64,000 nt of DNA from DASSUW01 sp963830725. GTDB lineage: Bacteria > Actinomycetota > Thermoleophilia > Solirubrobacterales > Solirubrobacteraceae. Both the position numbers and the translations under genes were made by a program. The notes beneath the pieces are model-generated. The model saw only the letters and a program-made list of their open reading frames with translations. It made no database searches and was not told the origin of the DNA. This document shows positions 7,985 to 17,138 of this stretch, piece by piece (within the stretch, counting starts at the first letter, position 1; each line of letters opens with the position of its first letter). The stretch lies in contig CAWHNO010000002.1 of NCBI GenBank assembly GCA_963830725.1, positions 186,001-250,000 on the forward strand, given 5' to 3'.

Positions 7985-9895
7985 TCAGCCGTTGACGGTC
8001 TTCGCGCTCGACCCGTTCGGACCGTCGTTGGAGGCGTGGCCGCCGAGTCCGCCGAGCCCGCCGCCGGCGGTGAGCAGATCGGTGTTCTCGACCTTCAGCG
8101 CGCCGCCGCTCGCATAGAGCGCGTGGCTCGGCCCGCCGGCGCCGCCGCTTCCCCCGCCGCCCGGCCCACCGTGCCCACCGTGGCCGCCGGCGCCGCCCCA
8201 GCCGACCTCCAAGAAGTAGCAGTCGTCGGTGCCGCCATCGCCGCCGGCGCCGCCCGGGCCGCCGGCGCCGCCCTTGCCGCCGCCCCCGCCGGAGCCGCCG
8301 AAGCCGGCGCGCACCTTGGAGTCGACGATCGTGAGGCCATGGGAGTCGACTGCGAGGCACACCGAAGGAGCCGCCGCCGCTCGCCCCACCGGTGCCGCCG
8401 TAGCCCCCAGCGCCTCCGCCGCCTCCTCCGCCGCCACCGCCGCCGCCGCCGTCGATGACGAGGGCGCCGACCTGGGCGCCGCCCCCACCCCCGCCGCCGC
8501 CGCCCTTACCGGCGGAGCCGGTCCCACCGTTGCGCGGCGGGTCGGGCCGGAAGACTCCGGTGACGTCGACATGGCCGAGGAGCGGAGGGATCGCGTTGCC
8601 CCCGTTGGCGCCGGACGTCCCGGCCGCGCCGCCGACTCCGTGGTTGCCCGGGTTGCCGCTGGTCCCGGCATTCCCGCCGGCGCCGCCGGACACGAGGCCC
8701 GCCAGGCCCACGTCGCCGAAGCCGGTGCTTCCGCCGTCGCCGCCGGCGCCGCCGAAGTTCCCGGTGGGCGAGCCGCCGCCGGCGCCGCCGGCGCCGCCGA
8801 TCGTCTGGTCGCACCTTCCGGGCTTGCCATCCGCGCCGTTCGCTCCGGGAAAGCCCGCCCAGCCGGGCTGCCCGGCGATACCTCCGGTGCCGTTCCCGGG
8901 CTCGACGACGAGGCTCTCGAGCCGCAGGCCGGGGCTGTGCAGCGCATGGACGCCATAGGCGCTGCCACTGCCCGCCGACGGGGTCGGCGACTTGATGTGC
9001 AGCAGCTGCAGGACGGTGCCGGCGACCGCGTCCACCGCCTTGACGCCGAAGCTGCTGGTGCCGTCGCCGCCACCGGTGACGACGGTCTCCGCATCCCGCG
9101 TGCGCTTCCACGTCACGGGGTCGTAGCCGCCGTGGACCGAGACTCCAGAAGACACTTGAGCGTGCCTGGGTAGCTCCCCGTCGCCGCGAGCACGGACGAG
9201 CGACCGGTCTGCTTCGCGAACGCGACCGCGTCGGAGAGCTGCCGCCGGGGCTCGGCCCGCGTGCCGGGCGCCCCATCCGATCCCGTCTGCGCGGACACGA
9301 ACACGGCGTCGGCGGCGACGCCGTCCACGCCGTCGCAGTTGGCGTCGACGAACGCCGTGTCGGGCCGATCCTCCTTCGCGCATCCCGGCGCGGGCGCCGG
9401 AGCAAGTACGGGAGCCGGAGCGGGCGCCGCCGGAGCCGGCGTGGGCGGGCGCGCGGGTACCGTGACGGCGCGGCGGGCACCGCGGCAGTTGTTGCGCTCG
9501 CGCGTCTCCCGTACGCGCTTGGGCCCGTCGGCACAGGCAAGCACGCGCCAGACACCCATGCCGACCGTCGCCGGGATCCGGATCGTGGAACGCACGCGCG
9601 TGCGGCGGCCGGCGGCGATGCGACGCGTGGCGACCCTGGCAACGGGAAGATCGCCCTTGCTGCGGCGGGCGTCGCGGGAGAGCAGCACGAGCGTCCTCGT
9701 GCTGCGCACTGAGGCGCGGCCGGCGTTCGCCACGCTGAGGCGTACCTTGACCGAGCTTCCGGCCGCAGCGACCACAGGCGGCTCGGACACGGACACGACA
9801 CGAAGGTCGGGGCCTGCTGCCTGCGCGGCCGGCACCAGCAGCATGGCCAGCGCCGCGGCGGCGGCGGCCGATAACAGTTTGGGTGTGGTTTTCAT
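7985..9895 (-). CDS. Secreted CARDB protein with glycine-rich (PGRS-like) C-terminal half, two frame breaks
   Basis: The product, about 636 residues after correction, starts with a signal peptide (MKTTPKLLSAAAAAALAMLL, cleavage near AQA). It continues with a CARDB-like adhesion domain (about 30-130), a proline/alanine-rich linker, a DANCDGVDG motif like the calcium/metal motif of MopE-type proteins, and a DUF1565-like start of a beta-helix (DGAPGTRAEP, GSYPGTLK, GGYDP). The second half is extremely glycine-rich with many GGAGG repeats, resembling PE_PGRS and myxobacterial surface proteins. Joining the parts needs a one-base gain near 9155 and a one-base loss near 8365; the net length stays a multiple of three. 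It is probably exported and cell-surface associated. Function unknown. Confidence 0.75.
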
Positions 9896-10046
9896 GCCGG
9901 CGAGCCTGCCTGCCGCCGTGCTGCCTGGGGAGGCCCGGGGCCGCCAGAGTGGCGGTGGCAGGCCGTACGCGGGTTGGCGGTCGACCGCCATCTCTCCGGC
10001 GGAGCGGCCCCTTCACCGGCGGCCCAGCCGCCTTGATGCTCAGACC

Positions 10047-10475
10047 ATGCAACTCGATCTCACAGCCCTCGAGGAGAGCTTCGACCTCATCGCCGCGCGC
10101 GGCGATGAGCTCATGGACCGCTTCTACGCCGGCCTGTTCGCGGCCGCGCCCGCCGTTCGCCCGCTGTTCGCGGGGACGGACATGCGTCGCCAGAAGGCCA
10201 TGCTGTTGTCCGCGCTGGTCCTGCTTCGCAAGTCGCTGCGCGACCTCGACGCGATCATCCCGACGCTCGGCGCGCTCGGTGCCCGCCACCGAGCGTACGG
10301 CGCGCTGCCTGAGCATTACCCGGTCGTGGGGAGCGTACTGATCGCGTCGATGGCCGACGTGGCCGGCGACGCCTGGACGCCGGAGTACGAGCGCGCCTGG
10401 GCGGCGGCATTCGACGTCGTGGCCTCCGCCATGATCGCCGGCGCCGCCGCCGCCGAGCTCGACCTTGCTGCCTGA
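10047..10475 (+). CDS. Single-domain globin (bacterial haemoglobin, flavohaemoglobin-type fold)
   Basis: The 142-residue protein has the length and pattern of single-domain bacterial globins: FDLIAARGDELMDRFYAGLF, the PLFAG region, a conserved RRQKAMLL segment, and the proximal F-helix histidine in LGARHRAYG near residue 84, followed by YPVVGSVL. It should bind haem and oxygen or NO. It lacks the reductase module of flavohaemoglobins. No strong Shine-Dalgarno or -10 is visible before the ATG. It is a different class from the truncated globin at 38410-38883. Confidence 0.85.
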   Translation: MQLDLTALEESFDLIAARGDELMDRFYAGLFAAAPAVRPLFAGTDMRRQKAMLLSALVLLRKSLRDLDAIIPTLGALGARHRAYGALPEHYPVVGSVLIASMADVAGDAWTPEYERAWAAAFDVVASAMIAGAAAAELDLAA

Positions 10476-10491
10476 GCCTTGCAGCCGATCG

Positions 10492-10866
10492 TCAGACCTG
10501 CGCCTCGACGAGCATCCGGATAGCGTCGAGCGTGGCGGAGACGTCGTGATCGCTCTCGGAGCCGTGCACGGTGTTCAGAAAGAGCGTGAGACGCGAGCCG
10601 TCTCCGTCCGGCGCGACCTCCATCCATCCGTGGTAACCGCTCGGCGAGCCCCACTCGATGCGCCGCCTGTCCTGGTCGGCGCGAAACGACGCCTCGCCAT
10701 GCTGCTCGCGGCCGTGGTAGCGCGCATCGACCTCGACGCGGTCGTTCGCGGCGGCACGGGCGGCCGTCATCTGGGGCACGTAGCGCGGGAGATTCCTCAC
10801 GTCGGAGATCGCGGCGTACACCGCGTCGGCCGATGCAGCGATGTGCTCGGTGTGCTCGTGCTGCAC
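10492..10866 (-). CDS. SRPBCC (START/polyketide-cyclase-like) protein
   Basis: This 124-residue protein fits the SRPBCC fold: an N-terminal strand followed by the helix motif AASADAVYAAISDVRNLPRYVPQM, then antiparallel strands and a long C-terminal helix. Such proteins bind hydrophobic ligands in a cavity; the ligand is unknown. I chose the GTG at 10866 because an AAGGAG Shine-Dalgarno lies 8 nt before it and the protein then begins at the family start. It is convergent with the globin gene and diverges from the response regulator. Confidence 0.75.
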   Translation of the reverse strand: MQHEHTEHIAASADAVYAAISDVRNLPRYVPQMTAARAAANDRVEVDARYHGREQHGEASFRADQDRRRIEWGSPSGYHGWMEVAPDGDGSRLTLFLNTVHGSESDHDVSATLDAIRMLVEAQV

Positions 10867-11005
10867 CCGATCTTCTCCTTGAAAGAGGTTTGCGGTGAAC
10901 GCTACTCCGGACCCGGCCCTCGAGCACCTCGACACGCGGCATCGACTGCGAGAGGATCCGCGACAGCGAGAACGTCCGGGTCATCGAAGGTCTAGGACGG
11001 TCGAC

Positions 11006-11698
11006 ATGTCCAGCGAAGGCACACGCCGCGGAGACGGGGGTGACAGACGGAGGCTGCGCGTCGTCGTCGCGGAGGACACGGCGCTCCTGCGCGAAGGGAT
11101 CGTGTCGCTTCTGCGCGACGTCGGTCACGAGGTCGTCGGCGAGGCGCGGAACGCGGACGAGCTGCTGCTGAAGGTCCGCTCGTACTCGCCCGACGTCGCG
11201 ATCGTCGACATGCGCATGCCGCCCACCCACACCAATGAAGGCCTGAACGCCGCGCGCGAGATCCGCGAGAAGCACCCCGGCGTCGCGATCCTCGTGCTCT
11301 CCTCCTACCTCGAGCCGTCGTACGCCGCCGAGCTCGTGGCCGGCGATGCATCGGGCGTCGGCTACCTGCTCAAGGATCGCGTCTACGACTTCGACGAGTT
11401 CAACTCCGCGGTCGACCGGGTGGCCGCCGGCGGCACGGCGTTCGACCCCAAGGTGGTCTCCGCGATGGTCGGCCGCAGCGACCACCAGGACGCGTTGGCG
11501 GATCTGACCGACCGCGAACGCCAGGTGCTCGCGCTGATGGCCGAGGGCCGCTCGAACCAGTCGATCGCCGCTTCGATCTACCTCAGCCCGCGAGCGGTCG
11601 AGCGCACGGTGACGAGCATCTTCAGCAAGCTCGACCTGCCCGACAGCTCCGAGCACCACCGACGGGTGCTGGCCGTCGTCGCATTCCTCCAGGCCTAG
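11006..11698 (+). CDS. NarL/LuxR-type response regulator
   Basis: The 230-residue protein has a receiver domain (acidic EDTALLREGI, phosphoacceptor aspartate in VAIVDMRMP, switch lysine in GYLLKD) and a C-terminal LuxR helix-turn-helix (LTDRERQVLALMAEGRSNQSIAASIYLSPRAV as the recognition region, residues about 168-215). It should bind DNA when phosphorylated. The HisKA_3 kinase at 6416-7942 is a plausible partner although 3 kb away. The ATG at 11006 removes a basic, non-family extension that an upstream ATG at 10895 would add. Confidence 0.9.
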   Translation: MSSEGTRRGDGGDRRRLRVVVAEDTALLREGIVSLLRDVGHEVVGEARNADELLLKVRSYSPDVAIVDMRMPPTHTNEGLNAAREIREKHPGVAILVLSSYLEPSYAAELVAGDASGVGYLLKDRVYDFDEFNSAVDRVAAGGTAFDPKVVSAMVGRSDHQDALADLTDRERQVLALMAEGRSNQSIAASIYLSPRAVERTVTSIFSKLDLPDSSEHHRRVLAVVAFLQA

Positions 11699-11796
11699 CC
11701 CGGCGGCCGGCCGACACGGCGCTTGGCGGCCGTCCGCCACCACCTCGACGGCCGGCCCCCTGGCCGCAGCCTCGCCGCCCCGGCACGGTTTGGCTC

Positions 11797-12437
11797 ATGC
11801 ACACGCCACGCCTTGTCCTGCTGACCAGCCTCGCCGCCGCCGTGAGCGCGGCGGCACGCGCCGAGCGCCTCGGCCGCCTCCCAGCGCTACGCAAGCCCGG
11901 CCGGCAGCGGGACCGACTGCACGGCTGCCAGCCCCTGCAGTATCGCGGAAGCCGTCGAAGACGCGAGGACCGGCGACGAGGTGATCGTCAACCCCGGTGA
12001 CTACCCGCTGACCGAGACCCTCGCCGAGCCCGTCTACAACGGCGCCTTCCAGAAGGTCACGATCCGCGGCATCGCCGGCCGGCCGCGACCACGGCTGCTG
12101 TTCAGCGGACCGGGCCAGATCGGCCTTCGGGTGGGCATGGGTGGGTCGTCGCTGCGCTACGTCGAGGTCGTTCAGACGGGGCGATCCGCGACAGCATCGT
12201 CGTGGCCTCCGGCGTGGGCTCCACAGCGCTCGTCACGGAGGGAGGGTTGGGCGGCGCCGTCACCAGCACGGCGCGCAACGTGACCGCGATCGCGACAGGC
12301 AGTGGCGGAATACCGATCCTGGGCAACGCAGTCACGGGTGCGAGCGTCACTCTCGACCTCGTGAACGTGCTCGCGTACGCCGGCCCCGACGCGATCCGCA
12401 TTAGGGTCCAGACCGACGGCTCGGGGGCGCTACCGGT
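11797..12437 (+). pseudogene. Secreted right-handed beta-helix protein, frame-broken and truncated
   Basis: Pieces of one protein lie in shifting frames: a signal peptide (MHTPRLVLLTSLAAAVSAAA), then YASPAGSGTDCTAASPCSIAEAV, the typical start of secreted parallel beta-helix domains, then DEVIVNPGDYPLT, VTIRGIAG and, after another break near 12178, SIVVASGVGSTAL and NVLAYAGPDAIRI. At least two frame changes are needed (near 11860 and 12178). The beta-helix stops abruptly at about 12430, where the next gene begins, far short of a full helix domain. I read it as a genuine remnant or a junction left by a deletion. Confidence 0.6.
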
Positions 12438-13628
12438 ATGGCCGCGATCGAGCTCGCCCGGCCGCGCCGTACCAAGGCGCTCCCGCGGCAGTTCGTGCTG
12501 GCGGTGACGGCCGGCCGGATCGTCGCCTTCAAGGCCTGGGACGGCGGCTCGGGCGACAGCGACGGCCCCTACCTCCTCCGGGTCAACCCGGGCGAGCAGG
12601 CGTCGTGGCCTCGCTCGTCGGTGCGTCTGGTCGACCTGCCCGACGGCGCGCGGTCGAAGGGAGGGACGCTCGAGCTCGCGGGGACCGAGCGGTTCCCGGT
12701 CTCGCGGCCGAACCTCCACGGCGATCCCGACACCGACGAGCTGATCGACCTGCTCGGCGGCGGGCCGGTCGCCGCGCGCGAGGAGTCGGAGCGTGAGCAG
12801 CGCTACCGCGAGGACCAGGAGGCGCTCAGGCGGGCGATCGCCGTCCGCCCCGCCGACCTCCGCGAGCTGGCGGCGGACGCGGTGCGCGGGCGCCCGGACA
12901 TCGTCACCGGGCTGCACGTGGCGCGCCGGTCCGAGCGGCACACGCGCACGGACGAGCGGCTCGGCACCTGGCACGCGCGCCCGCTGGACGGTCTCGGCGT
13001 CCGCGACCAGTGGATCGCGGCCGTGCGCACGCGCTCCGATGAGGCCGCGATCGAGCGGCTCCTGCGCGGGCCGATCCGCGAGCTGTTGTCCAGCCAGCAG
13101 GGCCTCGGCTTCGAGATCCGAATCGAGTACGGCCAGGTCGTCGTGGCAAGACAGGACTTCCTCAAGCGCGACGAGGACCTCGACGCGCTCGTCGCGGCCG
13201 CAGAGGCACTCGCCGCCGCGGTCCGCGACATCTGCGTCCCGGCGTCCGGTGCGCAGCCGCTCGCGACGGCTCTGACGCCGCCCGAGTGGCTCGCCGCCGT
13301 CCGCCGCAGGCCGAAGGAGAAGCACGCGCTGTGGCCGATCGGCGCGCGGCTGGAACGCGTCGTGCAGGTCGCCGACGAGCGGCAGATGAGTATCGAGGAC
13401 CCGAACGCCTTCCGCGTCGCCTTCCCGGGCCTGAACTTCCCAGGACAGGCGTTCGGCGTCCTTCACGGGCCGCTGCCCGGCACCGCGCTGACCGGGCGCC
13501 TGCTCTGCTGCGCCGAGCGCCCGATGGTCCTGCCCGACGACTTCCGGGCGTTCCTCACCGACCCCGGCGGAGCGGTCGGCTGCGACGTCGCCGCGGTCGT
13601 GCGCCGCCGCGGGCTGGCCGCGGCATAA
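12438..13628 (+). CDS. Hypothetical protein, two-part, unknown function
   Basis: I do not recognise this 396-residue protein. Its first 90 residues look like a compact beta domain (VLAVTAGRIVAFKAW, YLLRVNPGEQ, SVRLVDLPDG), reminiscent of short PH-like domains. A charged helical linker follows (residues about 115-150), then a mixed domain containing FEIRIEYGQVVVARQDF and FRVAFPGLNFPGQAFGVLHG. There are no signal peptide, membrane segments or cysteine clusters. The frame is intact and the codon use typical. The ATG at 12438 abuts the truncated beta-helix sequence, so its own promoter may have been lost. The gene downstream is also 5'-truncated. Confidence 0.6.
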   Translation: MAAIELARPRRTKALPRQFVLAVTAGRIVAFKAWDGGSGDSDGPYLLRVNPGEQASWPRSSVRLVDLPDGARSKGGTLELAGTERFPVSRPNLHGDPDTDELIDLLGGGPVAAREESEREQRYREDQEALRRAIAVRPADLRELAADAVRGRPDIVTGLHVARRSERHTRTDERLGTWHARPLDGLGVRDQWIAAVRTRSDEAAIERLLRGPIRELLSSQQGLGFEIRIEYGQVVVARQDFLKRDEDLDALVAAAEALAAAVRDICVPASGAQPLATALTPPEWLAAVRRRPKEKHALWPIGARLERVVQVADERQMSIEDPNAFRVAFPGLNFPGQAFGVLHGPLPGTALTGRLLCCAERPMVLPDDFRAFLTDPGGAVGCDVAAVVRRRGLAAA

Positions 13629-13631
13629 GCT
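13626..13631 (+). promoter_or_regulatory. Predicted -10 element (TAAGCT)
   Basis: TAAGCT overlaps the stop codon of the upstream gene and ends 7 nt before the GTG at 13639, which predicts a leaderless start there. Confidence 0.45.
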
Positions 13632-13638
13632 GCCGCCG

Positions 13639-14067
13639 GTGAGCCGGCGGACCTCGGACTCGTCGTACTGGTTCGGCTTCGTCGTGTCCTTCAAGGGCGT
13701 CTTCCTCGAAGGGCTGGAGATCGTGTTCATCGTCATCACCTTCGGGCTCAACGCCGGCAACGTGCCGCTGGCGGCCGTGGGCGCGTCGCTCGCGGGGACG
13801 ATCGTGCTCACAATCGGCGCCGCCGCCCACCGGCCGCTGGCCAACGTGCCGCAGAACACGATCAAGTTCGCGGTCGGCCTGCTCCTGTCCACGTTCGGCA
13901 CGTTCTGGGCCGTGGAAGGGCTCGGATGGTTCTCAGATAGCGGAGAGAGCATCACCTGGCCGGGCGGCGACGTCGCGCTCGTGCTCCTGTTGGCCGCGTG
14001 GTCGGCGTTCTCGTGGTCGGCGGTCCGATTGCTCCACGCGCGGACGAGGGTCACGGTGGCCGGCTGA
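13639..14067 (+). CDS. Integral membrane protein, C-terminal half of a COG4280-like family
   Basis: The 142 residues contain about four membrane segments and the block FVVSFKGVFLEGLEIVFIVITFG, then PQNTIKFAVGLLLSTFGTFWAVEG. In the family I recall (COG4280-like membrane proteins, about 230-240 residues) these blocks form the second half, preceded by a first half with its own glutamate-containing segment. Here that first half is missing and replaced by the stop of the preceding gene. The GTG at 13639 has a -10-like TAAGCT 7 nt upstream, so the remaining half could still be expressed. Transport function is inferred only. The gene overlaps the next ATG (TGATG). Confidence 0.65.
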   Translation: MSRRTSDSSYWFGFVVSFKGVFLEGLEIVFIVITFGLNAGNVPLAAVGASLAGTIVLTIGAAAHRPLANVPQNTIKFAVGLLLSTFGTFWAVEGLGWFSDSGESITWPGGDVALVLLLAAWSAFSWSAVRLLHARTRVTVAG

Positions 14068-14276
14068 TGCGGATTCTGCGCGGGTTCCTCCGCTTCTGGT
14101 TCGACTTCATCGTCGGCGACGACTGGCGGATCGCCCTCGGCGTCACGGTCGTGCTTGCCATCGGGGCCGTGCTCGTGGCCTCCGACACGGTGGGCGAAGC
14201 GGCGCTCTCCCCGATCGTGGCGGTCGGCATCGTCAGCGTCGCCAGCCTGAGCATTGTCGCGGGCGCGCGTCGGTGA
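14067..14276 (+). CDS. Small two-helix membrane protein
   Basis: The 69-residue product begins with a short amphipathic basic segment (RILRGFLRFWFDFIVGDDW) and has two hydrophobic helices (about residues 22-41 and 47-65). Its ATG overlaps the previous stop, so it is probably co-translated with the upstream membrane protein and may be its partner. It is convergent with the penicillin-binding protein gene 4 nt downstream. No family is recognised. Confidence 0.6.
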   Translation: MRILRGFLRFWFDFIVGDDWRIALGVTVVLAIGAVLVASDTVGEAALSPIVAVGIVSVASLSIVAGARR

Positions 14277-14280
14277 CGTC

Positions 14281-16174
14281 TTAGAGCGCGTCGAAGAAGC
14301 GCGCCGCGATCGGGGCGGCGACCGCGCCGCCCGAGCGGCCGTTCTCGACCAGCACGGCGATCGCGACGTCGTCGCGATAGGCGATGAACCAGGCGTGCGT
14401 CGGCGGTGGGTCGCCGCCGCCGTACTCGGCGGTGCCGCTCTTGCCGTGCACGTCGCCGGAGGATCGCGGCGAGGGCGGTGCCGGTGCCGGAGGTGACGAC
14501 CTGGCGCGTGAGCTCGCGCAGCGTGCCGGCCTCGGCGAGCCGCGGGCCGGAGGGCCGCTGCCGGCCGGGGAGGAGCCCGGGTGCGTGCCAGCGCCCGGCG
14601 GCGACCGTGGCCGCCACGCCGGCCATCGCCAGCGGCGTGGCGAGGATCCGATCCTGGCCGATCATCGCGGCCGCACGCGCCACGAGGTCGCGGCCCGGCG
14701 GGACCTCGGACTCCGCCGCGGGGACGCCGGCGTCGACCGGCTCGCCGAGCCCGAACTCGCGCGCCGTCCGGCCGAGCGCGTCGGCCGGCAGGCGCTCGGT
14801 GAGCGACACGAACGCCGTGTTGCAGGACTGCGCGAAGTCCTCGGAGAACGGGACCGCGCCCGCCGCATCGCCCTCGAAGTTCCTGAACGAGCGGCCGCCG
14901 ACGTTCAGCGTGCGCGGGCAGTCGACGGTTTCGGTCGGCTGCAGCCCGGCGCGCAGGAGCGCGGTCGTGGTGACGACCTTGAACGTCGAGCCGGGCGGGT
15001 AGCGGCCCTCGAGCGCGCGGTCGTAGCTGGAGTCGGTCGGGCGGTTGGCGACGGCGAGGATGTCGCCGGTCGACGGCTGGACCGCCACGAGCGCGGCCTC
15101 GTCCTCGCGGTCCCCGAGCGCCGCCTCGGCGGCACGCTGGACGGGGATCGACAGCGTGAGGCGCAGTCGGCGGCCCGGGACGCCCCCGCGCGTGAGCAGC
15201 GTCTCGACCGGGCTGCCGCCCGCGCGGATCACGACCTCCCGCGTGGGCCGGCCGCGCAGCCGCTCCTCGTACGCGGCCTGGATGCCGGACTGGCCGACCT
15301 CGTCGCCGGGCCCGTACTCGGGACCGAGCTGTTCGAGTTGCTCGGCGGTCGCCGGGCCGACGGTGCCGAGCAGCGCCCGGGCGAACTCGCGGCTTTCGGC
15401 CAGCGGCGCCTCGGCGCGGACGGCCAGGCCTCCCGGCACCTGCTCGAGCCGCGCCGCGAGCGCCTCGTAGTCGGCCTCACGGAGCGTGATCGCCTCGACG
15501 AACTGCTCCGGGCCCGCGTTGCGGACCGCTCGTGTGAAGGTGCGCCGGTCGAGGTCGACGACCTCGGCGAGAGCCGCGACCGACGCCTGAACGTTCGTCA
15601 CCTCGTTGCGCGCGAGCCCGACGCGGTAGACGGTGCGGGGGCGGACGATCGCGTCGCCGTCGCGGTCGACCAGGTTGCCGCGCCGCGCCGGCCCGCGGGT
15701 CGTGCCCAGCCGCTGCACCTCGTCGAGCTTGGGATGCACGACCTTCGGCGTCCAGGCGACGACCCAGCGGTCGTCCTCCCGGCGAAGGCGCATCGACGAG
15801 CGGTACGCGAAGGTGCCGATGCCCGGGACCTCCCAGGCGAGGGCCGTCCGAGCGGTCGCGGTGGCGTCGTCCACCTCCCTGACGTCGACGACGCGGGCGG
15901 TGAGCGACGCGCCGTCGAGCCCCGCCCGGTTCGCCTCGAGGCCGGCGGCGGCCTGGCCCGGCCGGTCGGTGAGACGGGCCGCGCCGGTGTCGTCGCCCCG
16001 GCTCCAGGCGGCCACGAAGCGATCCGCGGCCTCAGCCGGGTCCGGATCCGCTTGCCCCATGAGCAACCATGTGATGGCGGCGCCCGCCACGACGACCGCG
16101 AGCAGGAGAGTGGCCACGGCGGCGATCCGCCGGCCGCGCCGGCGTCGTCCGTAGGTGCGTCGCCCGCCGCTCAT
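14281..16174 (-). CDS. Penicillin-binding protein, MecA_N/transpeptidase type (one frame break)
   Basis: After correcting one inserted base near 14462 the product has 630 residues. It has a basic N-terminus, one membrane anchor (about residues 18-40), an NTF2-like MecA_N domain (about 48-160), a PBP dimer-type domain and a transpeptidase domain. The active-site motifs are PPGSTFKVV (SxxK), SCN and, across the break, KSGTAEYG (KSG). It cross-links peptidoglycan outside the membrane. The low-affinity PBP2a-type layout is notable, but resistance cannot be inferred. The gene ends in RFFDAL only in the corrected frame, which supports the view that the break is a sequence error. Confidence 0.85.
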
Positions 16175-16206
16175 GCGAACCGCTCATCTTCGCCATCAAC
16201 CTTAAG

Positions 16207-16229
16207 TGAACCGTAAGAATCGCGGTTCA
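16207..16229. promoter_or_regulatory. Inverted repeat upstream of the PBP gene
   Basis: TGAACCG and CGGTTCA form perfect 7-bp arms separated by 9 bp, 33 bp upstream of the PBP start in the gap shared with the divergent S51 gene. It could be an operator; nothing in the sequence names its regulator. Confidence 0.35.
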
Positions 16230-16387
16230 TTTCTTGGCGATGCAACAAGGCGACTCGTACTGGCCGCACGAGCACACGCAGGACGTGGTGGATCACAGTT
16301 CACCGCTTGCGCGTGACCGCTCTGGACCGCCGGTCCCGGCCACCTGGCCCGAAGGCTGAAATTCGCAACGACCGCGAAGATCGTCCG

Positions 16388-16393
16388 TACGCT
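16388..16393 (+). promoter_or_regulatory. Predicted -10 element (TACGCT)
   Basis: TACGCT ends exactly 7 nt before the ATG at 16401, predicting leaderless transcription of the first S51 peptidase. Confidence 0.55.
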
Positions 16394-16400
16394 TCCCGCC

Positions 16401-17138
16401 ATGTCGCGACCGCGTCAGATCCTCGCCATGGGCGGAGGCGGCTTCTCGATGGAGGCGGGCAACGCGCTGCTCGACGAACACGCGCTGGCCCTCACGGGCG
16501 TCGAATCCCCGCGCGTGTGCTTCCTGCCGACCGCCTCGGGCGATGCGGATCACTACATCGTCCGCTTCTACCGGGCGTTCCCCGCCGGCCGCTGCCGGCC
16601 GTCGCACGTCTCGCTGTTCCGCCGCGACGGAGGAGCCTCGGACCTCGCCGCCCACCTGCGGGCCCAGGACCTCGTCTACGTCGGCGGCGGCAGCGTGATC
16701 TCCCTGCTCGGGACCTGGAACGCCCACGGCATCGACGTGATGCTGCGCGCGGCGTGGGAGGCCGGCGTGGTCATGGCCGGCCTGAGCGCGGGCTCATTGT
16801 GCTGGTTCGAGCACGGCGTCACCGCCTTTCACGGCGAGTGCACGCCCATCCGCGGCATGGGCTTCCTCCCCTACTCGAATGCCGTTCACTACGACGACAA
16901 GCCGGAGCGCCGCGCCGCCTTCCTGAGCGCGGTGGCGGACGGGATGGTCTGCGGCTATGGCACCGGCGACGGCGCCGCGCTGCACTTCGTCGGCACGCAA
17001 CTCGCCGAGGTGGTCGCCTCGCGCGCCAAGGCGCGGGCGTACCATGTGACCCCTGAAGGGGCCGAAGTGACAGAGACCGAGCTCGCGACCCGCTTCCTGG
17101 GCGCGCCGCTCGCCGTGGAGCCGGCGCTTGCCGCCTGA
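16401..17138 (+). CDS. S51 family peptidase (peptidase E-like), copy 1
   Basis: The 245-residue protein resembles peptidase E and cyanophycinase-type serine peptidases of family S51. The nucleophile sits in the elbow AGLSAGSLCWFE near residue 132, a glycine-rich N-terminal strand reads ILAMGGGGF, and a likely catalytic histidine follows in SNAVHYDD. Peptidase E cleaves Asp-X dipeptides; specificity here is not shown by the sequence. It is the first of a tandem pair: the next gene's TTG start lies within its last codons. Confidence 0.88.
   Translation: MSRPRQILAMGGGGFSMEAGNALLDEHALALTGVESPRVCFLPTASGDADHYIVRFYRAFPAGRCRPSHVSLFRRDGGASDLAAHLRAQDLVYVGGGSVISLLGTWNAHGIDVMLRAAWEAGVVMAGLSAGSLCWFEHGVTAFHGECTPIRGMGFLPYSNAVHYDDKPERRAAFLSAVADGMVCGYGTGDGAALHFVGTQLAEVVASRAKARAYHVTPEGAEVTETELATRFLGAPLAVEPALAA

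Noticed and set aside
16240..16359. A 39-codon ORF (MQQGDSYWPHEHTQDVVDH...) between the PBP and S51 genes.
   Set aside because: It has no recognisable family, no Shine-Dalgarno and no -10 at the usual spacing, and it overlaps the promoter region of the S51 gene.
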